Assembly: GCA_021810205.1 (NCBI GenBank)
Contig: JAJZJC010000008.1
Coordinates: 1-56,681 of the forward strand
DNA length: 56,681 nucleotides
Origin: Actinomycetes bacterium
GTDB taxonomy: Bacteria; Actinomycetota; Acidimicrobiia; Acidimicrobiales; RAAP-2
Direction: 5' to 3'
Part shown: piece by piece, positions 8,616 to 16,844 of the stretch
Layout: each line of letters starts with the position of its first letter
Position numbering within the stretch: position 1 is the stretch's first letter
The notes under the pieces: generated by a model
Seen by the model: the letters and a program-made list of their open reading frames with translations, nothing else
Database searches by the model: none
Told to the model about the DNA's origin: nothing
Position numbers and translations under genes: made by a program

Positions 8616-9175
8616 GGCCCGCCGAGCTGGACGACCGGCTGCGCCGGCGCGTGCTCTGGTCGATGCCGACCGGTCTCTACGTGGTCGGGAGCAGGGCAGG
8701 GGAGGGAGCAGTCGGCGGGGCGGACGTCGTCGCGGGGGTCCGCTGGAACCTCATGACGGCGAACCTCGTCGTGCAGGTCGCGACCGCACCGAAGCTCGTC
8801 GCCGTGGCCATCGACGCCGAGGCACTGACCAACCGGCTCGTGCGCGACGGCGGCTGCTTCTCCCTCAGTCTTCTCCACCGGGGCGATCGCGCCGTGGTGC
8901 GGCGCTTCGTCAAGCCCGTCCCGGTGGACGAGGTGGTCGCCGACGCCGACGCCGTCGTGTCGATGGCGGGGGAGGCCGTTGCCGCTCATGCCACGGGCGC
9001 GCCCGTGCTGGCCAGAGCGCTCGCTTGGCTCGACTGTGAGCTCCGCCAGGTGGTCGAGCTCGGCAGCCACGACCTGTGCATCGGAGAGGTGGTGGCGGTC
9101 GGGGGTCCCGAGACAGGGACGGAGCCGCCGGCGGTCCTGCGCATGGAGGACACCCGGATGAACTATGGCGGGTAG
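8612..9175 (+). CDS. Flavin reductase-like domain protein
   Basis: 187 aa. The layout (MPTGLYVVGSR near residue 15, GVRWNLMTANLVVQVATAPKLVAVAI, FSLSLLHRGD, and a C-terminal IGEVVAVG) matches the flavin reductase-like split-barrel fold (DIM6/NTAB) that binds FMN. Members include flavin:NAD(P)H reductases and other flavoproteins; substrate and partner are unknown. GTG 8612 overlaps the stop of the membrane-anchored protein (GTGA), so the two are probably translated together, although no functional link is evident. It converges on a small minus-strand gene 12 nt away. Confidence 0.75.
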   Translation: MRPAELDDRLRRRVLWSMPTGLYVVGSRAGEGAVGGADVVAGVRWNLMTANLVVQVATAPKLVAVAIDAEALTNRLVRDGGCFSLSLLHRGDRAVVRRFVKPVPVDEVVADADAVVSMAGEAVAAHATGAPVLARALAWLDCELRQVVELGSHDLCIGEVVAVGGPETGTEPPAVLRMEDTRMNYGG

Positions 9176-9187
9176 GGCGCCGTCGCC

Positions 9188-9406
9188 TCAGCTCGGCCGG
9201 GGCCGGAGGTCGATCCGCAACGTCAAGACGCCGTCCTCCAGGGTGGCTTCGGCGTCGCCGATCATGGCGAAGTCCATGTAGTCGAGCTGTGCCTGCTCCC
9301 GGAAGCGCTGCCGCTCGGGGCCTTCGATCGGCGGCAGCCCTCGCTCCCGGACCGCCTTGGCCCGCTGCTGGAAGCGTGCCACCATGGCCTCGGGGTCGAA
9401 CTCCAT
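9188..9406 (-). CDS. Small conserved hypothetical protein (72 aa)
   Basis: The protein begins MEFDPEAMVARFQQRAKAVR and continues with GLPPIEGPERQRFREQAQL and DYMDFAMIGDAEATLEDG before a short beta-like tail LTLRIDLRPRP. No named family is recognised. The regular acidic and helical character suggests a real soluble protein. ATG 9406 is chosen over an ATG 18 nt upstream because TAACAT (9419 to 9414) lies 7 nt before it, the leaderless spacing used elsewhere here; the upstream ATG would lie beyond that -10. Confidence 0.7.
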   Translation of the reverse strand: MEFDPEAMVARFQQRAKAVRERGLPPIEGPERQRFREQAQLDYMDFAMIGDAEATLEDGVLTLRIDLRPRPS

Positions 9407-9593
9407 CGCAGGCATGTTAGGCATGACGGCTCGGCGGACCGCGACTGACCCAGCTCGAGACTTGCGAACGACTACACTGGGCTATCGGCCGGGCGCCGCC
9501 CTGCGCGGTGTTGTGCCGGCCCCGGTCGCCAACATGGCCCCCGGCTCGATCGGCAGATCGTCTCGGGCCCGGGCGGGCAGCAAGGGAGTGGTC

Positions 9594-9803
9594 GTGAAAA
9601 AGGGACGCCATCGGCGCTTCGAAGAAGCGCGAAGCCTCAAGCGTTCGGTCACCACCGCTGGGGAGCGGTGCCCCGAGTGCGGAGCCGAGCCCGAGGACGT
9701 GCACGCGTCATGGTGCCTCGCCGAAGAGGATCAGTACGACCGCATCCTCGGGTCGCTTGCGCCCTCCCACGATGACTGGGAGCGGGACCCGCTCGACGAC
9801 TGA
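9594..9803 (+). CDS. Small Zn-ribbon-like protein (69 aa)
   Basis: A basic N-terminus (KKGRHRRFEEARSLKRS) is followed by a cysteine cluster CPECGAEPEDVHASWC (CxxC, then Cys 12 residues later, with an intervening His) and an acidic C-terminus. The cysteines suggest a single metal-binding knuckle. Function unknown. GTG 9594 is preferred because AGGGAG lies just upstream; several longer in-frame starts lie in a stretch without protein-like composition. A TACACT hexamer at 9473-9478 could promote it with a ~110-nt leader; nothing else was recognised between 9407 and 9593. Confidence 0.6.
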   Translation: MKKGRHRRFEEARSLKRSVTTAGERCPECGAEPEDVHASWCLAEEDQYDRILGSLAPSHDDWERDPLDD

Positions 9804-9827
9804 GGGTGCCTCGCGGCGACCGCGGCT

Positions 9828-10556
9828 TCAGGGTCGAACGGCGGGATGGGGCAGCGCCACGCGTACGCGCCTCGGCAGGTCGTCGAGGTACGCCTCGAGG
9901 GTGCGCTGCACCTTCTTGCCCGTCATGGCGGCGAGCTCTTCGGCCATCTCCTTGTAGACGGGCGTCGTGCCGACGAAGGCGTCGGCCGACTCGGTGCACC
10001 ACCAGGCGAACTCCTCGCCACCTGCGCCCCAGTGGCGGCGGTCCCACTGGCTGATCGTCGAGGTGACGTGCCCGTCGTCGGCCACGTGGTCCTCGCGGCG
10101 CAACGGTAGCTGCCAGCAGACTTCCGGCTTGAGCTCGCGGGGGTGGCGGCCACGCGCGAGCGCGACCTGGTGCAGGGCGCAGCCCGGGCCGGTCCCGAAC
10201 CCGGGGCGGTTCAAGAAGATGCAGGCGCCGTCGACGAGGCGGGTGATCGTCTCGCCGTGCTTGTTCGTCCGGACGACGCCCTTGGCCGAGGCGCGCTTTT
10301 TGTATTGCCACTCGTCGTGGGTCAGCTCTTCGGCAAAACGCTCCACGCGCCGGACGTCGTCGTCGTCGACGAAGTGCGCGCCGTACGAACAGCACCCGTG
10401 GACGAGCTCGGGTGCCGGTTCGGTGAGGACTCCCTGGCAGCCGCGCCCGAAGATGCAGGTCCAATTGCTCGTGAGGAAGGTCACGTCGAACACCCACGTG
10501 CGGTCTTCGTCGGGGTCTTCGAAGCTGACCCATTCGTGCACAGGCGGCGTGGCCAT
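9828..10556 (-). CDS. Cysteine-rich conserved protein, possible Fe-S/Zn cluster protein
   Basis: 242 aa with cysteines at about 34, 40, 55, 56, 112, 126 and 147, in the contexts TCIFGRGCQG, HGCCSYGAHF, DGACIFLNRPGF, GTGPGCALHQ and KPEVCWQLP. The Cx5C...CC...Cx13C spacing resembles YkgJ/DUF3109-type metal-cluster proteins, but I do not claim membership. The middle carries many charged residues. It starts at ATG 10556, with TAGGGT (10570 to 10565) 8 nt upstream, divergent from the Nfu-type Fe-S carrier, which makes an iron-sulfur role plausible. The C-terminal third has no recognised motif. Confidence 0.75.
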   Translation of the reverse strand: MATPPVHEWVSFEDPDEDRTWVFDVTFLTSNWTCIFGRGCQGVLTEPAPELVHGCCSYGAHFVDDDDVRRVERFAEELTHDEWQYKKRASAKGVVRTNKHGETITRLVDGACIFLNRPGFGTGPGCALHQVALARGRHPRELKPEVCWQLPLRREDHVADDGHVTSTISQWDRRHWGAGGEEFAWWCTESADAFVGTTPVYKEMAEELAAMTGKKVQRTLEAYLDDLPRRVRVALPHPAVRP

Positions 10557-10564
10557 GGCGCGGG

Positions 10565-10581
10565 ACCCTAGCCCCTACAAT
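10565..10581. promoter_or_regulatory. Back-to-back divergent -10 elements (Cys-rich gene / nfu gene)
   Basis: TAGGGT on the minus strand (10570 to 10565) and TACAAT on the plus strand (10576-10581) are separated by only 5 bp. The minus gene starts 8 nt and the plus gene 6 nt from its hexamer. Only 31 bp separate the two start codons, so both promoters must be contained here and both mRNAs are probably leaderless. Confidence 0.55.
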
Positions 10582-10587
10582 GGTCGG

Positions 10588-11226
10588 ATGGCACGGTCTG
10601 TCGAAGAACTCATGGTGGTGAGCGTGACGCCCGAGGCGCGCCAGGTCGTGCAGGAGGCGCTCGCGCAGGAACCGGATCCCGAGCGGCTGGCCCTGTGGCT
10701 CGAGGTCCGAGGGGTCAACCAGGGCCAGTACGTCTACGACCTGTATTTTCAGGCGGCGGCCGATGCCGGCGAGGACGACGTCGTCACCCAGAGCGAGGAC
10801 CTCGTGGTCGTGGTCCCTGCCGGGAGCGTGGACCGGTTGCGTGGCGCACGCCTCGAGTGGAACGGCGAGGGTGAGGGTGGCCTCGTGCTCGCGAACCCCA
10901 ACGTGCCGGAACCGGACATGCCCGCGCTGCCGCCCGAGGTGCTCGCTGCAGGGACCGACGGGCCCATCGGCGCCAGGGTGACGGTCGTGCTGGACCAGGT
11001 CGTGAATCCATCCATTGCCGCCCACGGTGGTCGCGCGGATCTCGTTGCAGTCGATGAGGAGCGCGCTGTGGCGTACGTGCGGCTCTCTGGTGGCTGCCAG
11101 GGCTGCGCCATGTCCCGCATGACGCTGACCCAGGGGATCGAGACGGCGCTGCGCCAGGAAGTGCCCGAGCTCACGGGCGTGATCGACGTCACGGATCACG
11201 CCGACGGCACGAACCCGTACTACTGA
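10588..11226 (+). CDS. nfuA: NfuA-type Fe-S cluster carrier protein
   Basis: 212 aa with two parts: an N-terminal A-type (HesB/IscA-like) region (residues ~10-105) without the usual cysteines, and a C-terminal NifU-like domain with SGGCQGCAMSRMTL (Cys170 and Cys173), the CxxC that bridges a [4Fe-4S] cluster between two subunits. NfuA receives clusters and delivers them to apo-proteins. The C-terminal VPELTGVIDVTDH is typical. ATG 10588 is 6 nt downstream of TACAAT; an earlier start would be inside the promoter. It is divergent from a Cys-rich protein that might be a partner. Confidence 0.88.
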   Translation: MARSVEELMVVSVTPEARQVVQEALAQEPDPERLALWLEVRGVNQGQYVYDLYFQAAADAGEDDVVTQSEDLVVVVPAGSVDRLRGARLEWNGEGEGGLVLANPNVPEPDMPALPPEVLAAGTDGPIGARVTVVLDQVVNPSIAAHGGRADLVAVDEERAVAYVRLSGGCQGCAMSRMTLTQGIETALRQEVPELTGVIDVTDHADGTNPYY

Positions 11227-11291
11227 GTCCTCCTCCGGCGTTTCCTCGCAGGTGGTGCAGCGGTGGAACGTCACTTGGATAGCTTTGGGCC

Positions 11292-12479
11292 GTGCTTCGT
11301 TTCCTGACCGCCGGCGAGTCGCACGGCAAGGCCCTCGTGGTCATCGTCGAAGGGCTCCCCGCGGGCCTTCGCGTGACCGCCGAAGACGTCGCTGAGGAGC
11401 TGCGACGGCGACGGCTCGGCTACGGCAGGGGCCCGCGGATGCGGTTCGAGGCCGACGAGGTCACCTTGCTCGGCGGCGTGCGCCACGGCCGCACCCTTGG
11501 CTCGCCTGTCGCGATCGAGATCGGGAACTCGGAGTGGGAGCGCAAGTGGACGGAGGAGATGTCGCCAGCCCCCGGCGCGCCCTCGACCGTGCTGACGGCT
11601 CCGCGTCCGGGTCATGCCGACCTCGCCGGGATGCAGAAGTATGGGTTCAACGACGCGAGGGACGTGCTCGAGCGCGCCTCGGCGCGCGAGACCGTGGCTC
11701 GCGTGGCCGCGGGCGCCCTGGCGAAGCTCCTTCTCGCGGAGCTCGGCGTCGCGATCCTGAGCCACGTCGTCCAGCTGGGTCCCGAGCGAGTGCGCAACGG
11801 CGCGCGCCCGGTTCCCGGCGACCTCACGCGCATCGACGAGTCGCCCGTCCGCGCCTTCGACGCCGAAGCTGGGGCTCGCATGGTGTCGGCCGTGAAGGCC
11901 GCCGCCAAGGACGGCGACTCCTTGGGCGGTGTCGCCGAGGTGCTGGCATACGGGGTGCCCGTCGGTCTCGGCAGCCACGTGCACTGGGACCGCAAGCTCG
12001 ACGCGCTGCTCGCCTACGCGCTCATGAGCATCCAGGCGGTCAAGGCGGTCGAGATCGGCGATGCCTGGGAGGTGGCGGGGCGGCGCGGTTCGGTCGCCCA
12101 CGACGCGATTCGCGTGGACCTCGACGAGCCTGGGGGGTTCGCGCGCCCGACCGTCCGTGCCGGCGGGATCGAGGGGGGCATCTCGGTCGGGGGGCTGATC
12201 GTCATGCGTGCGGCGATGAAGCCGCTCGCGACCCTGAGCCGTCCGGTGATCGAGACGGTCGACGTCGTGACCAAGCAGACCACGGTGAGCTTCAAGGAGC
12301 GGACCGACGTCACCTCCGTGCCGGCGATGGGCGTGGTCGCGGAAACGATGACCGCGTTGGTCCTCGCCGCAGAGGCACTGCGCAAGTTCGGTGGCGACTC
12401 CGTCGCCGAGGTTGCACGGAACATGGCGGGCTACTTGGCTTCGCTCGGCGAGACCCTGTCGCCGCCGCGGCGAGCATGA
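11292..12479 (+). CDS. aroC: Chorismate synthase (AroC)
   Basis: 395 aa, the usual size. It converts EPSP to chorismate using reduced FMN, the last shikimate-pathway step. Motifs include the N-terminal [13 protein letters not shown], the flavin/substrate segments [11 protein letters not shown] and [37 protein letters not shown], and the C-terminal [18 protein letters not shown] 11292 follows TAGCTT (11280-11285) by 6 nt, so aroC probably opens an aroC-K-B-Q operon with a leaderless mRNA. The aroC stop overlaps the aroK start (ATGA). Confidence 0.97.
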   Translation: MLRFLTAGESHGKALVVIVEGLPAGLRVTAEDVAEELRRRRLGYGRGPRMRFEADEVTLLGGVRHGRTLGSPVAIEIGNSEWERKWTEEMSPAPGAPSTVLTAPRPGHADLAGMQKYGFNDARDVLERASARETVARVAAGALAKLLLAELGVAILSHVVQLGPERVRNGARPVPGDLTRIDESPVRAFDAEAGARMVSAVKAAAKDGDSLGGVAEVLAYGVPVGLGSHVHWDRKLDALLAYALMSIQAVKAVEIGDAWEVAGRRGSVAHDAIRVDLDEPGGFARPTVRAGGIEGGISVGGLIVMRAAMKPLATLSRPVIETVDVVTKQTTVSFKERTDVTSVPAMGVVAETMTALVLAAEALRKFGGDSVAEVARNMAGYLASLGETLSPPRRA

Positions 12480-13081
12480 CCCCGGCCGGGGCCGGCGCGG
12501 CCGGTTCCGACATTTCCGACCACGGCGTGAGTGATCCCGACGGCGGCGACCGCGCTGGCGCGCCGCACGTGTTGCTCATCGGCATGATGGGCGCGGGCAA
12601 GACCACGGTCGGCCGTCTCGTCTCGGCTCGCCTCGGCTGGCGCTACGTGGACTCCGACGACGAGGTCCAGACGATGACCGGGCACACGGTGAAGGAGCTG
12701 TTCGAATCGGCCGGCGAGGCGGCGTTCCGTCTCCTCGAGAGCCGGGCGCTTGCGATGGCCGTTGTGGGCAGTGACCCGACGGTCGTCTCCGTCGCCGGCG
12801 GCGCGGTGATGGATCCGGACAATCGGACGTTGTTGCGCCGCGCCGGCACCGTCGTCTGGCTCCGTGCTTCGCCAGCCACGCTCGCGGCTCGGGTGCAGTG
12901 CGCCGAGGAACGTCCCCACCGTCCACTCCTCGGGTCGGACCCGGCGGCCGCCATCGCGCGTCTCGACGCCGAGCGGCGTCCGCTGTACGACGAGCTCGCC
13001 GACGTCGTGGTCGACGTCGACCTGCTCGCGCCCGACGAGGTGGCCGACCGGGTGATGGAGATGATCCCGTGGCGGCGCTGA
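12476..13081 (+). CDS. aroK: Shikimate kinase (AroK)
   Basis: 201 aa P-loop kinase phosphorylating shikimate at O3. The Walker [12 protein letters not shown] lies at residues 36-46, followed by the shikimate-binding YVDSDDEVQ, the FRLLESRAL region and [11 protein letters not shown]. An N-terminal extension of about 30 mostly small and acidic residues precedes the core; the ATG in the ATGA overlap with aroC was kept because it is the coupled start and no other ATG/GTG precedes the core without loss of residues. Its 3' end overlaps aroB by 13 nt. Confidence 0.95.
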   Translation: MTPAGAGAAGSDISDHGVSDPDGGDRAGAPHVLLIGMMGAGKTTVGRLVSARLGWRYVDSDDEVQTMTGHTVKELFESAGEAAFRLLESRALAMAVVGSDPTVVSVAGGAVMDPDNRTLLRRAGTVVWLRASPATLAARVQCAEERPHRPLLGSDPAAAIARLDAERRPLYDELADVVVDVDLLAPDEVADRVMEMIPWRR

Positions 13082-14178
13082 CGACGGTCACCGTCGACCT
13101 GCCGGCGGGGGGATACGACGTCGTCGTCGGCGACGGCGCGATGCGGGAGCTGCCGGCCCTCGTTGCCGTGCGCGTGCCGGGAGCCCGCCATGCGGCGATC
13201 GTCACCGACGAGCACGTGGCGGCGCAGTCGTGGTTCGGCGCGATCGATCCAGGCATCGACGCTGCCGTCTTCACCGTTGCGCCGGGAGAGCGAGTCAAGC
13301 AGCTGGCGACCGTCGAGACGCTCTGCCGTGGTTTCGCCCGAGCGGGGATCGGCCGCGCGGACGTGGTCGTCTCGGTGGGCGGTGGCGTCGTGTCCGACCT
13401 TGCCGGGTTCGCCGCCGCGGTGTACCACCGGGGCATCGCGTACTGCAACGTGGCGACGACGCTGCTCGCCCAAGTCGACGCCGCTATTGGTGGCAAGACC
13501 GGCGTCGACCTTCCCGAGGGCAAGAACCTCGCCGGCGCGTTCTGGCAGCCTCACGGCGTCCTGTGCGACAGCGCCCTGCTTGCCACGCTGCCCGAGCGCG
13601 AGTGGGCATGTGGGCGCGGCGAGATGGCCAAGTACGCGTTCCTCGGTGTGCCGGCGCTCATCGACCTCCCGCTCGTCGACCAGATCGCCGCCTGTGTCCG
13701 ATTGAAGGCAGCCGCGGTGGCCGGCGACGAGCGCGAGACGTCGGGCGGTGCGCGGGTGCTGTTGAACTACGGCCACACGTTGGCGCACGCGCTCGAGGCA
13801 GCGGCGCTCGACAAGGGACACCCCGACGCGCTCGCCCACGGGGAGGCCGTCGCGATCGGGCTCGTCTTCGCGGCCCTCCTCGCGCGGCGGCTCGGCCGCA
13901 TCGGCGACGACCGGGTGGCAGCCCACCTCGAAGTCGTGGAACGCTTCGGCCTGTCGGGCGCGCTGCCGCCCAGCCTGGTCGAGGTCGATCCCGAGGAGCT
14001 GATTTCCTACATGGCGCGAGACAAGAAGGCTGCTCACGACCTCACCTTCGTCCTCGACGGGGCGCGCGGCCTCGAGCTCGTGCACGGTGTCGATCCGTCC
14101 GACGTCGACGCGGCGTACGCCGACCTGCGGGCCCTCCGGTGGGGACCGGCCGCGCCAGGAGGTCCCGCGTGCACCTGA
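13069..14178 (+). CDS. aroB: 3-Dehydroquinate synthase (AroB)
   Basis: 369 aa NAD- and Zn-dependent enzyme converting DAHP to 3-dehydroquinate. Motifs are GGGVVSDLAGFAAAVYHRG (NAD site), VDAAIGGKTGVDLPEGKN, RGEMAKYAFLG (metal ligand Glu), NYGHTLAHALE and HGEAVAIG (metal ligand His residues). GTG 13069 gives [18 protein letters not shown], the expected N-terminus. The start lies inside the end of aroK, and the end overlaps aroQ, so the four aro genes are tightly coupled. Confidence 0.96.
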   Translation: MAALTTVTVDLPAGGYDVVVGDGAMRELPALVAVRVPGARHAAIVTDEHVAAQSWFGAIDPGIDAAVFTVAPGERVKQLATVETLCRGFARAGIGRADVVVSVGGGVVSDLAGFAAAVYHRGIAYCNVATTLLAQVDAAIGGKTGVDLPEGKNLAGAFWQPHGVLCDSALLATLPEREWACGRGEMAKYAFLGVPALIDLPLVDQIAACVRLKAAAVAGDERETSGGARVLLNYGHTLAHALEAAALDKGHPDALAHGEAVAIGLVFAALLARRLGRIGDDRVAAHLEVVERFGLSGALPPSLVEVDPEELISYMARDKKAAHDLTFVLDGARGLELVHGVDPSDVDAAYADLRALRWGPAAPGGPACT

Positions 14179-14660
14179 TCCTGCTCTCGGGGCCGAACCT
14201 CGACCTCCTCGGGGATCGTGAGCCCGGGGTCTACGGCCGCGAGCGGCTCGAGGACCATGTGGCACGCGCGGCGGCGACGGCCGAGTCGCTCGGCTGGACG
14301 CTCGAGCACCACCAGTCGAACCACGAAGGAGAGCTGGTCGAGGCCGTCCACGCGGCGCGCGGCCGGGCGGCCGCCGTCGTGGTGAATGCTGGCGCGCTCA
14401 CGCATACCAGCTGGTCGTTGCACGACGCGCTCGGCGCGTTCGACGGGGTGGTGGTGGAGCTGCACCTCTCGAACCCCGCCGCCCGCGAGCCCTTCCGCCG
14501 CACGTCGGTCGTTGCCCCGGTGGCCGATGGGCTCGTCGCCGGCATGGGAGGGCTGGGCTACGAGCTCTCGGTGATCGCCGCGGTGCGCCTCGTCGAGGCG
14601 CGCGCGGCAGGTCCGGCGGTGCCCGGCGGGCGAAGGAACCAGGTAGAGGAGGAAGTATGA
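14169..14660 (+). CDS. aroQ: Type II 3-dehydroquinate dehydratase (AroQ)
   Basis: 163 aa. It dehydrates 3-dehydroquinate by the type II (anti-elimination) mechanism. The family signature GPNLDLLGDREPGVYG carries the flexible-lid Arg and the catalytic Tyr; HQSNHEGELVEAVH and NAGALTHTSW bind substrate; ELHLSN carries the His and Ser/Asn contacts. A ~15-residue C-terminal tail (PGGRRNQVEEEV) extends past the core. GTG 14169 overlaps aroB. Its stop overlaps pepQ as ATGA. With aroC, aroK and aroB this leaves DAHP synthase, AroE and AroA encoded elsewhere. Confidence 0.96.
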   Translation: MHLILLSGPNLDLLGDREPGVYGRERLEDHVARAAATAESLGWTLEHHQSNHEGELVEAVHAARGRAAAVVVNAGALTHTSWSLHDALGAFDGVVVELHLSNPAAREPFRRTSVVAPVADGLVAGMGGLGYELSVIAAVRLVEARAAGPAVPGGRRNQVEEEV

Positions 14661-15742
14661 AACCCTTGGATGTCGCTTCGCGGCTCGACCGTTTGCGCGC
14701 ACGCCTCCACGATGCCGGCGTCGACGCATTGATCGTGACGAACCTCGCGAACGTGCGCTACCTCACCGGGTTCACCGGGTCTGCCGGCGTGCTCGCGGTC
14801 AGCGCCGATGCGGCGGTCCTCACCACCGACGGGCGGTACCGCACGCAGTCCGCAGAGCAGGTGGCCGAGGCAGGCGCAAGCGTGGACATCGCCATCGGCC
14901 CGCTCAAGGCGCAACGCGACGCCGTCAGGGCCAGCCTCTCGGGCGCCTCCCGCGTCGGGCTGGAGGCGGACCACGTCACCTGGAGCGACCAGCGACTCTG
15001 GGCCGAGATCGTCCACACGGTCCTTCCGACTTCTGGCGAGGTCGAGGCACTGCGCGAGGTCAAGGACGAAGGGGAGATCGACCGGATGGCGCGTGCCGCG
15101 GCGATCGCCGACGCTGCGCTCGAAGAGGTGAGAGGGATGCTCGGCGAGGGCGTGACCGAAGCCGCGTTCGCACTGGCGCTCGACACCGCCATGCGGCGCG
15201 GGGGAGCGGAGAGCACCGCGTTCGAGACCATCGTGGCGTCGGGACCGAATTCTGCCAAGCCGCACCATCACCCCTCCGACCGACGCATCTGCGAAGGCGA
15301 GCCTGTCGTCGTGGACTTCGGTGCGACCTTCGAGGGCTACCGATCGGACATGACGCGTACCTTCTTCGTGGGTGGGGAGCCGCACGGCGAGATCGCCCGC
15401 GTGTTCGATGTCGTGCAGGAATCCCAGGCCCGCGGTGTCGCGTCCGTGGCGGCGGGCGTGGCGGCGAAGGCCGTCGACGACGTGTGCCGGAACGTGATCG
15501 CCGAGGCGGGCTGGGCTGACCGGTTCGAGCACGGTACCGGGCACGGTGTCGGGCTCGACATCCACGAAGCGCCGACGGTCAGCCAGCTCGGCACTGCTAC
15601 CCTGGCGGCGCGCATGATCGTCACCGTCGAGCCCGGCGTGTACCTTCCAGGCACCGGCGGCGTGCGCATCGAGGACACCCTGGTCGTGACCGAGGGAGGC
15701 AGCCGCCCGCTCACGAACTTCACCAAGGCGGTCGCCGCGTAG
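14657..15742 (+). CDS. pepQ: Xaa-Pro peptidase, M24 family
   Basis: 361 aa metallopeptidase of the aminopeptidase P/prolidase (pita-bread) fold. An N-terminal creatinase-like domain (residues 1-~125) precedes a catalytic domain with the five metal ligands in VVDFGATFEGYRSDMTRTF (two Asp), EHGTGHGVGLDIHEAP (His), TVEPGVYLPG (Glu) and GVRIEDTLVV (Glu). It would cleave X-Pro bonds. Aminopeptidase P versus prolidase cannot be separated by sight. ATG 14657 is preceded by GAGGAAG and overlaps the aroQ stop. The place between aroQ and efp is the standard actinobacterial order, which suggests help in processing Pro-containing peptides but does not prove it. Confidence 0.9.
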   Translation: MKPLDVASRLDRLRARLHDAGVDALIVTNLANVRYLTGFTGSAGVLAVSADAAVLTTDGRYRTQSAEQVAEAGASVDIAIGPLKAQRDAVRASLSGASRVGLEADHVTWSDQRLWAEIVHTVLPTSGEVEALREVKDEGEIDRMARAAAIADAALEEVRGMLGEGVTEAAFALALDTAMRRGGAESTAFETIVASGPNSAKPHHHPSDRRICEGEPVVVDFGATFEGYRSDMTRTFFVGGEPHGEIARVFDVVQESQARGVASVAAGVAAKAVDDVCRNVIAEAGWADRFEHGTGHGVGLDIHEAPTVSQLGTATLAARMIVTVEPGVYLPGTGGVRIEDTLVVTEGGSRPLTNFTKAVAA

Positions 15743-15820
15743 GGTGCGGCCGACCGTGGCGCTGGGGGCCCGCCCGCCGACAATCTCGAGAGCAAGCCTG
15801 AGAGCCATGAAGGAGCGCGA

Positions 15821-16381
15821 ATGCCCGTCTCGACGAACGACCTGAAGAACGGCATGACCCTCGATCTTCCCGAGGGGCTGTGCACCGTGGTCGAGTTCCA
15901 GCACGTGAAGCCGGGGAAGGGAGGGGCGTTCGTCCGCACCAAACTGAAGAACCTGCGCACCGGCGCGGTCGTCGAGCGCACGTACCGTGCCGACGAGAAG
16001 CTCGAGCAGGCGATCATCGACAAGCACGAGATGCAGTTCCTCTACCGCGACGGTAACGACTACGTGTTCATGGACACGGGCACCTACGAGCAGATCCAGG
16101 TGCCGACCGCCGCGCTGGGAGACGCCGCGAGCTATCTGAAAGAGGGTGACGGCGTCCATCTGCAGATGTACCGCGGCGACATCGTCGGGGTCGACCTCCC
16201 TGCAGCAGTCGAGCTGACGGTGGCCGAGACGGAGCCGGGAATCCAGGGCGACCGGGTATCGGGCGCGCGCAAGCCGGCGACGCTCGAGACGGGCCTCGTC
16301 GTCCAGGTGCCGCTCTTCGTGAACCCCGGTGAGGCGATCCGCGTCGACACCCGCACGGGCGAGTACCTGACGAGAGCCTGA
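15821..16381 (+). CDS. efp: Elongation factor P
   Basis: 186 aa, three OB-like domains. EF-P rescues ribosomes stalled at polyproline. The tip loop is KPGKGGAF, with Lys33 at the residue modified in other bacteria; no modification enzyme (EpmA, EarP) is in the window. Other family segments are QFLYRDGNDYVFMD and the C-terminal VPLFVNPGEAIRVDTRTGEYLTR signature. ATG 15821 follows AAGGAG at a good distance. A GACAAT hexamer at 15779-15784 could be the -10 of its own leadered promoter, unlike the leaderless genes nearby. Confidence 0.97.
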   Translation: MPVSTNDLKNGMTLDLPEGLCTVVEFQHVKPGKGGAFVRTKLKNLRTGAVVERTYRADEKLEQAIIDKHEMQFLYRDGNDYVFMDTGTYEQIQVPTAALGDAASYLKEGDGVHLQMYRGDIVGVDLPAAVELTVAETEPGIQGDRVSGARKPATLETGLVVQVPLFVNPGEAIRVDTRTGEYLTRA

Positions 16382-16389
16382 GAGCCAGA

Positions 16390-16788
16390 TTGTCCGAAGA
16401 CCAGGCCACCCGCCATCAGTCGCGCGAGCGCGTGCTCGGCCTGCTCTACGAGGCCGAGATGAAGGGGCAGGACCCCCGTGAGGTCGTGGCCGCGCTCGAC
16501 GTGCCCCCGGACTCCTTCGCCCAGACGCTGGCGACGGCGACCGCCGAGCGCCGAGAAGCGGCGGACGCGCTGGTCGCGGGTGCCTCGATCGGCTGGCCCA
16601 TCGAGCGCATGGCGGTGGTGGACCGGCTGGTGCTGCGCATGGCAGTTGCAGAGCTTCTCGACCCCGCGGGGCCGCCGGTCGCAGTGGTGATCGACGAGGC
16701 GGTCGAGCTGGCGAAGACGTACTCGACCGAGGAGTCCGGCGGGTTCGTGAACGGGATCTTGAGCACGGTGGCTGCGAAGGTGCGGTAA
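16390..16788 (+). CDS. nusB: Transcription antitermination factor NusB
   Basis: 132 aa all-helical RNA-binding protein that acts with NusE (S10) at boxA of rRNA leaders. Recognisable segments are the N-terminal [16 protein letters not shown] and the C-terminal [31 protein letters not shown]. It starts at TTG 16390, 8 nt after the efp stop; no ATG or GTG fits the conserved N-terminus. A matching boxA-like element is in the rRNA leader at the end of the window (56,369-56,381). Confidence 0.94.
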   Translation: MSEDQATRHQSRERVLGLLYEAEMKGQDPREVVAALDVPPDSFAQTLATATAERREAADALVAGASIGWPIERMAVVDRLVLRMAVAELLDPAGPPVAVVIDEAVELAKTYSTEESGGFVNGILSTVAAKVR

Positions 16789-16810
16789 GGTCGACGTCTG
16801 ACCGTGAAGC

Positions 16811-16826
16811 GGGTCCGGTGAGGCCC
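16811..16826 (+). promoter_or_regulatory. PyrR-binding RNA loop upstream of pyrR
   Basis: The leader RNA contains GGGTCCGGTGAGGCCC. A GGG/CCC stem encloses TCCGGTGAGG (16814-16823), which matches the conserved PyrR-binding loop UCCNGNGAGG known from Bacillus and mycobacteria. It ends about 10 nt before the pyrR Shine-Dalgarno AGGAGG (16836-16841). The closeness suggests UMP-dependent PyrR binding blocks translation, as reported in mycobacteria, rather than controlling a terminator; no terminator hairpin with a U-run is visible. Confidence 0.75.
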
Positions 16827-16844
16827 GTACGGACAGGAGGATCA

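Noticed and set aside
9407-9593. N-terminal extension of the Zn-ribbon protein to 148 aa
   Set aside because: The upstream in-frame translation is Arg/Ala/Pro-rich without motifs and crosses the divergent gene's start; the AGGGAG-GTG at 9594 is a better start.
16818-16844. GTG 16818 as a longer pyrR start
   Set aside because: It lies inside the PyrR-binding loop and has no Shine-Dalgarno; GTG 16845 has AGGAGG and the standard N-terminus.
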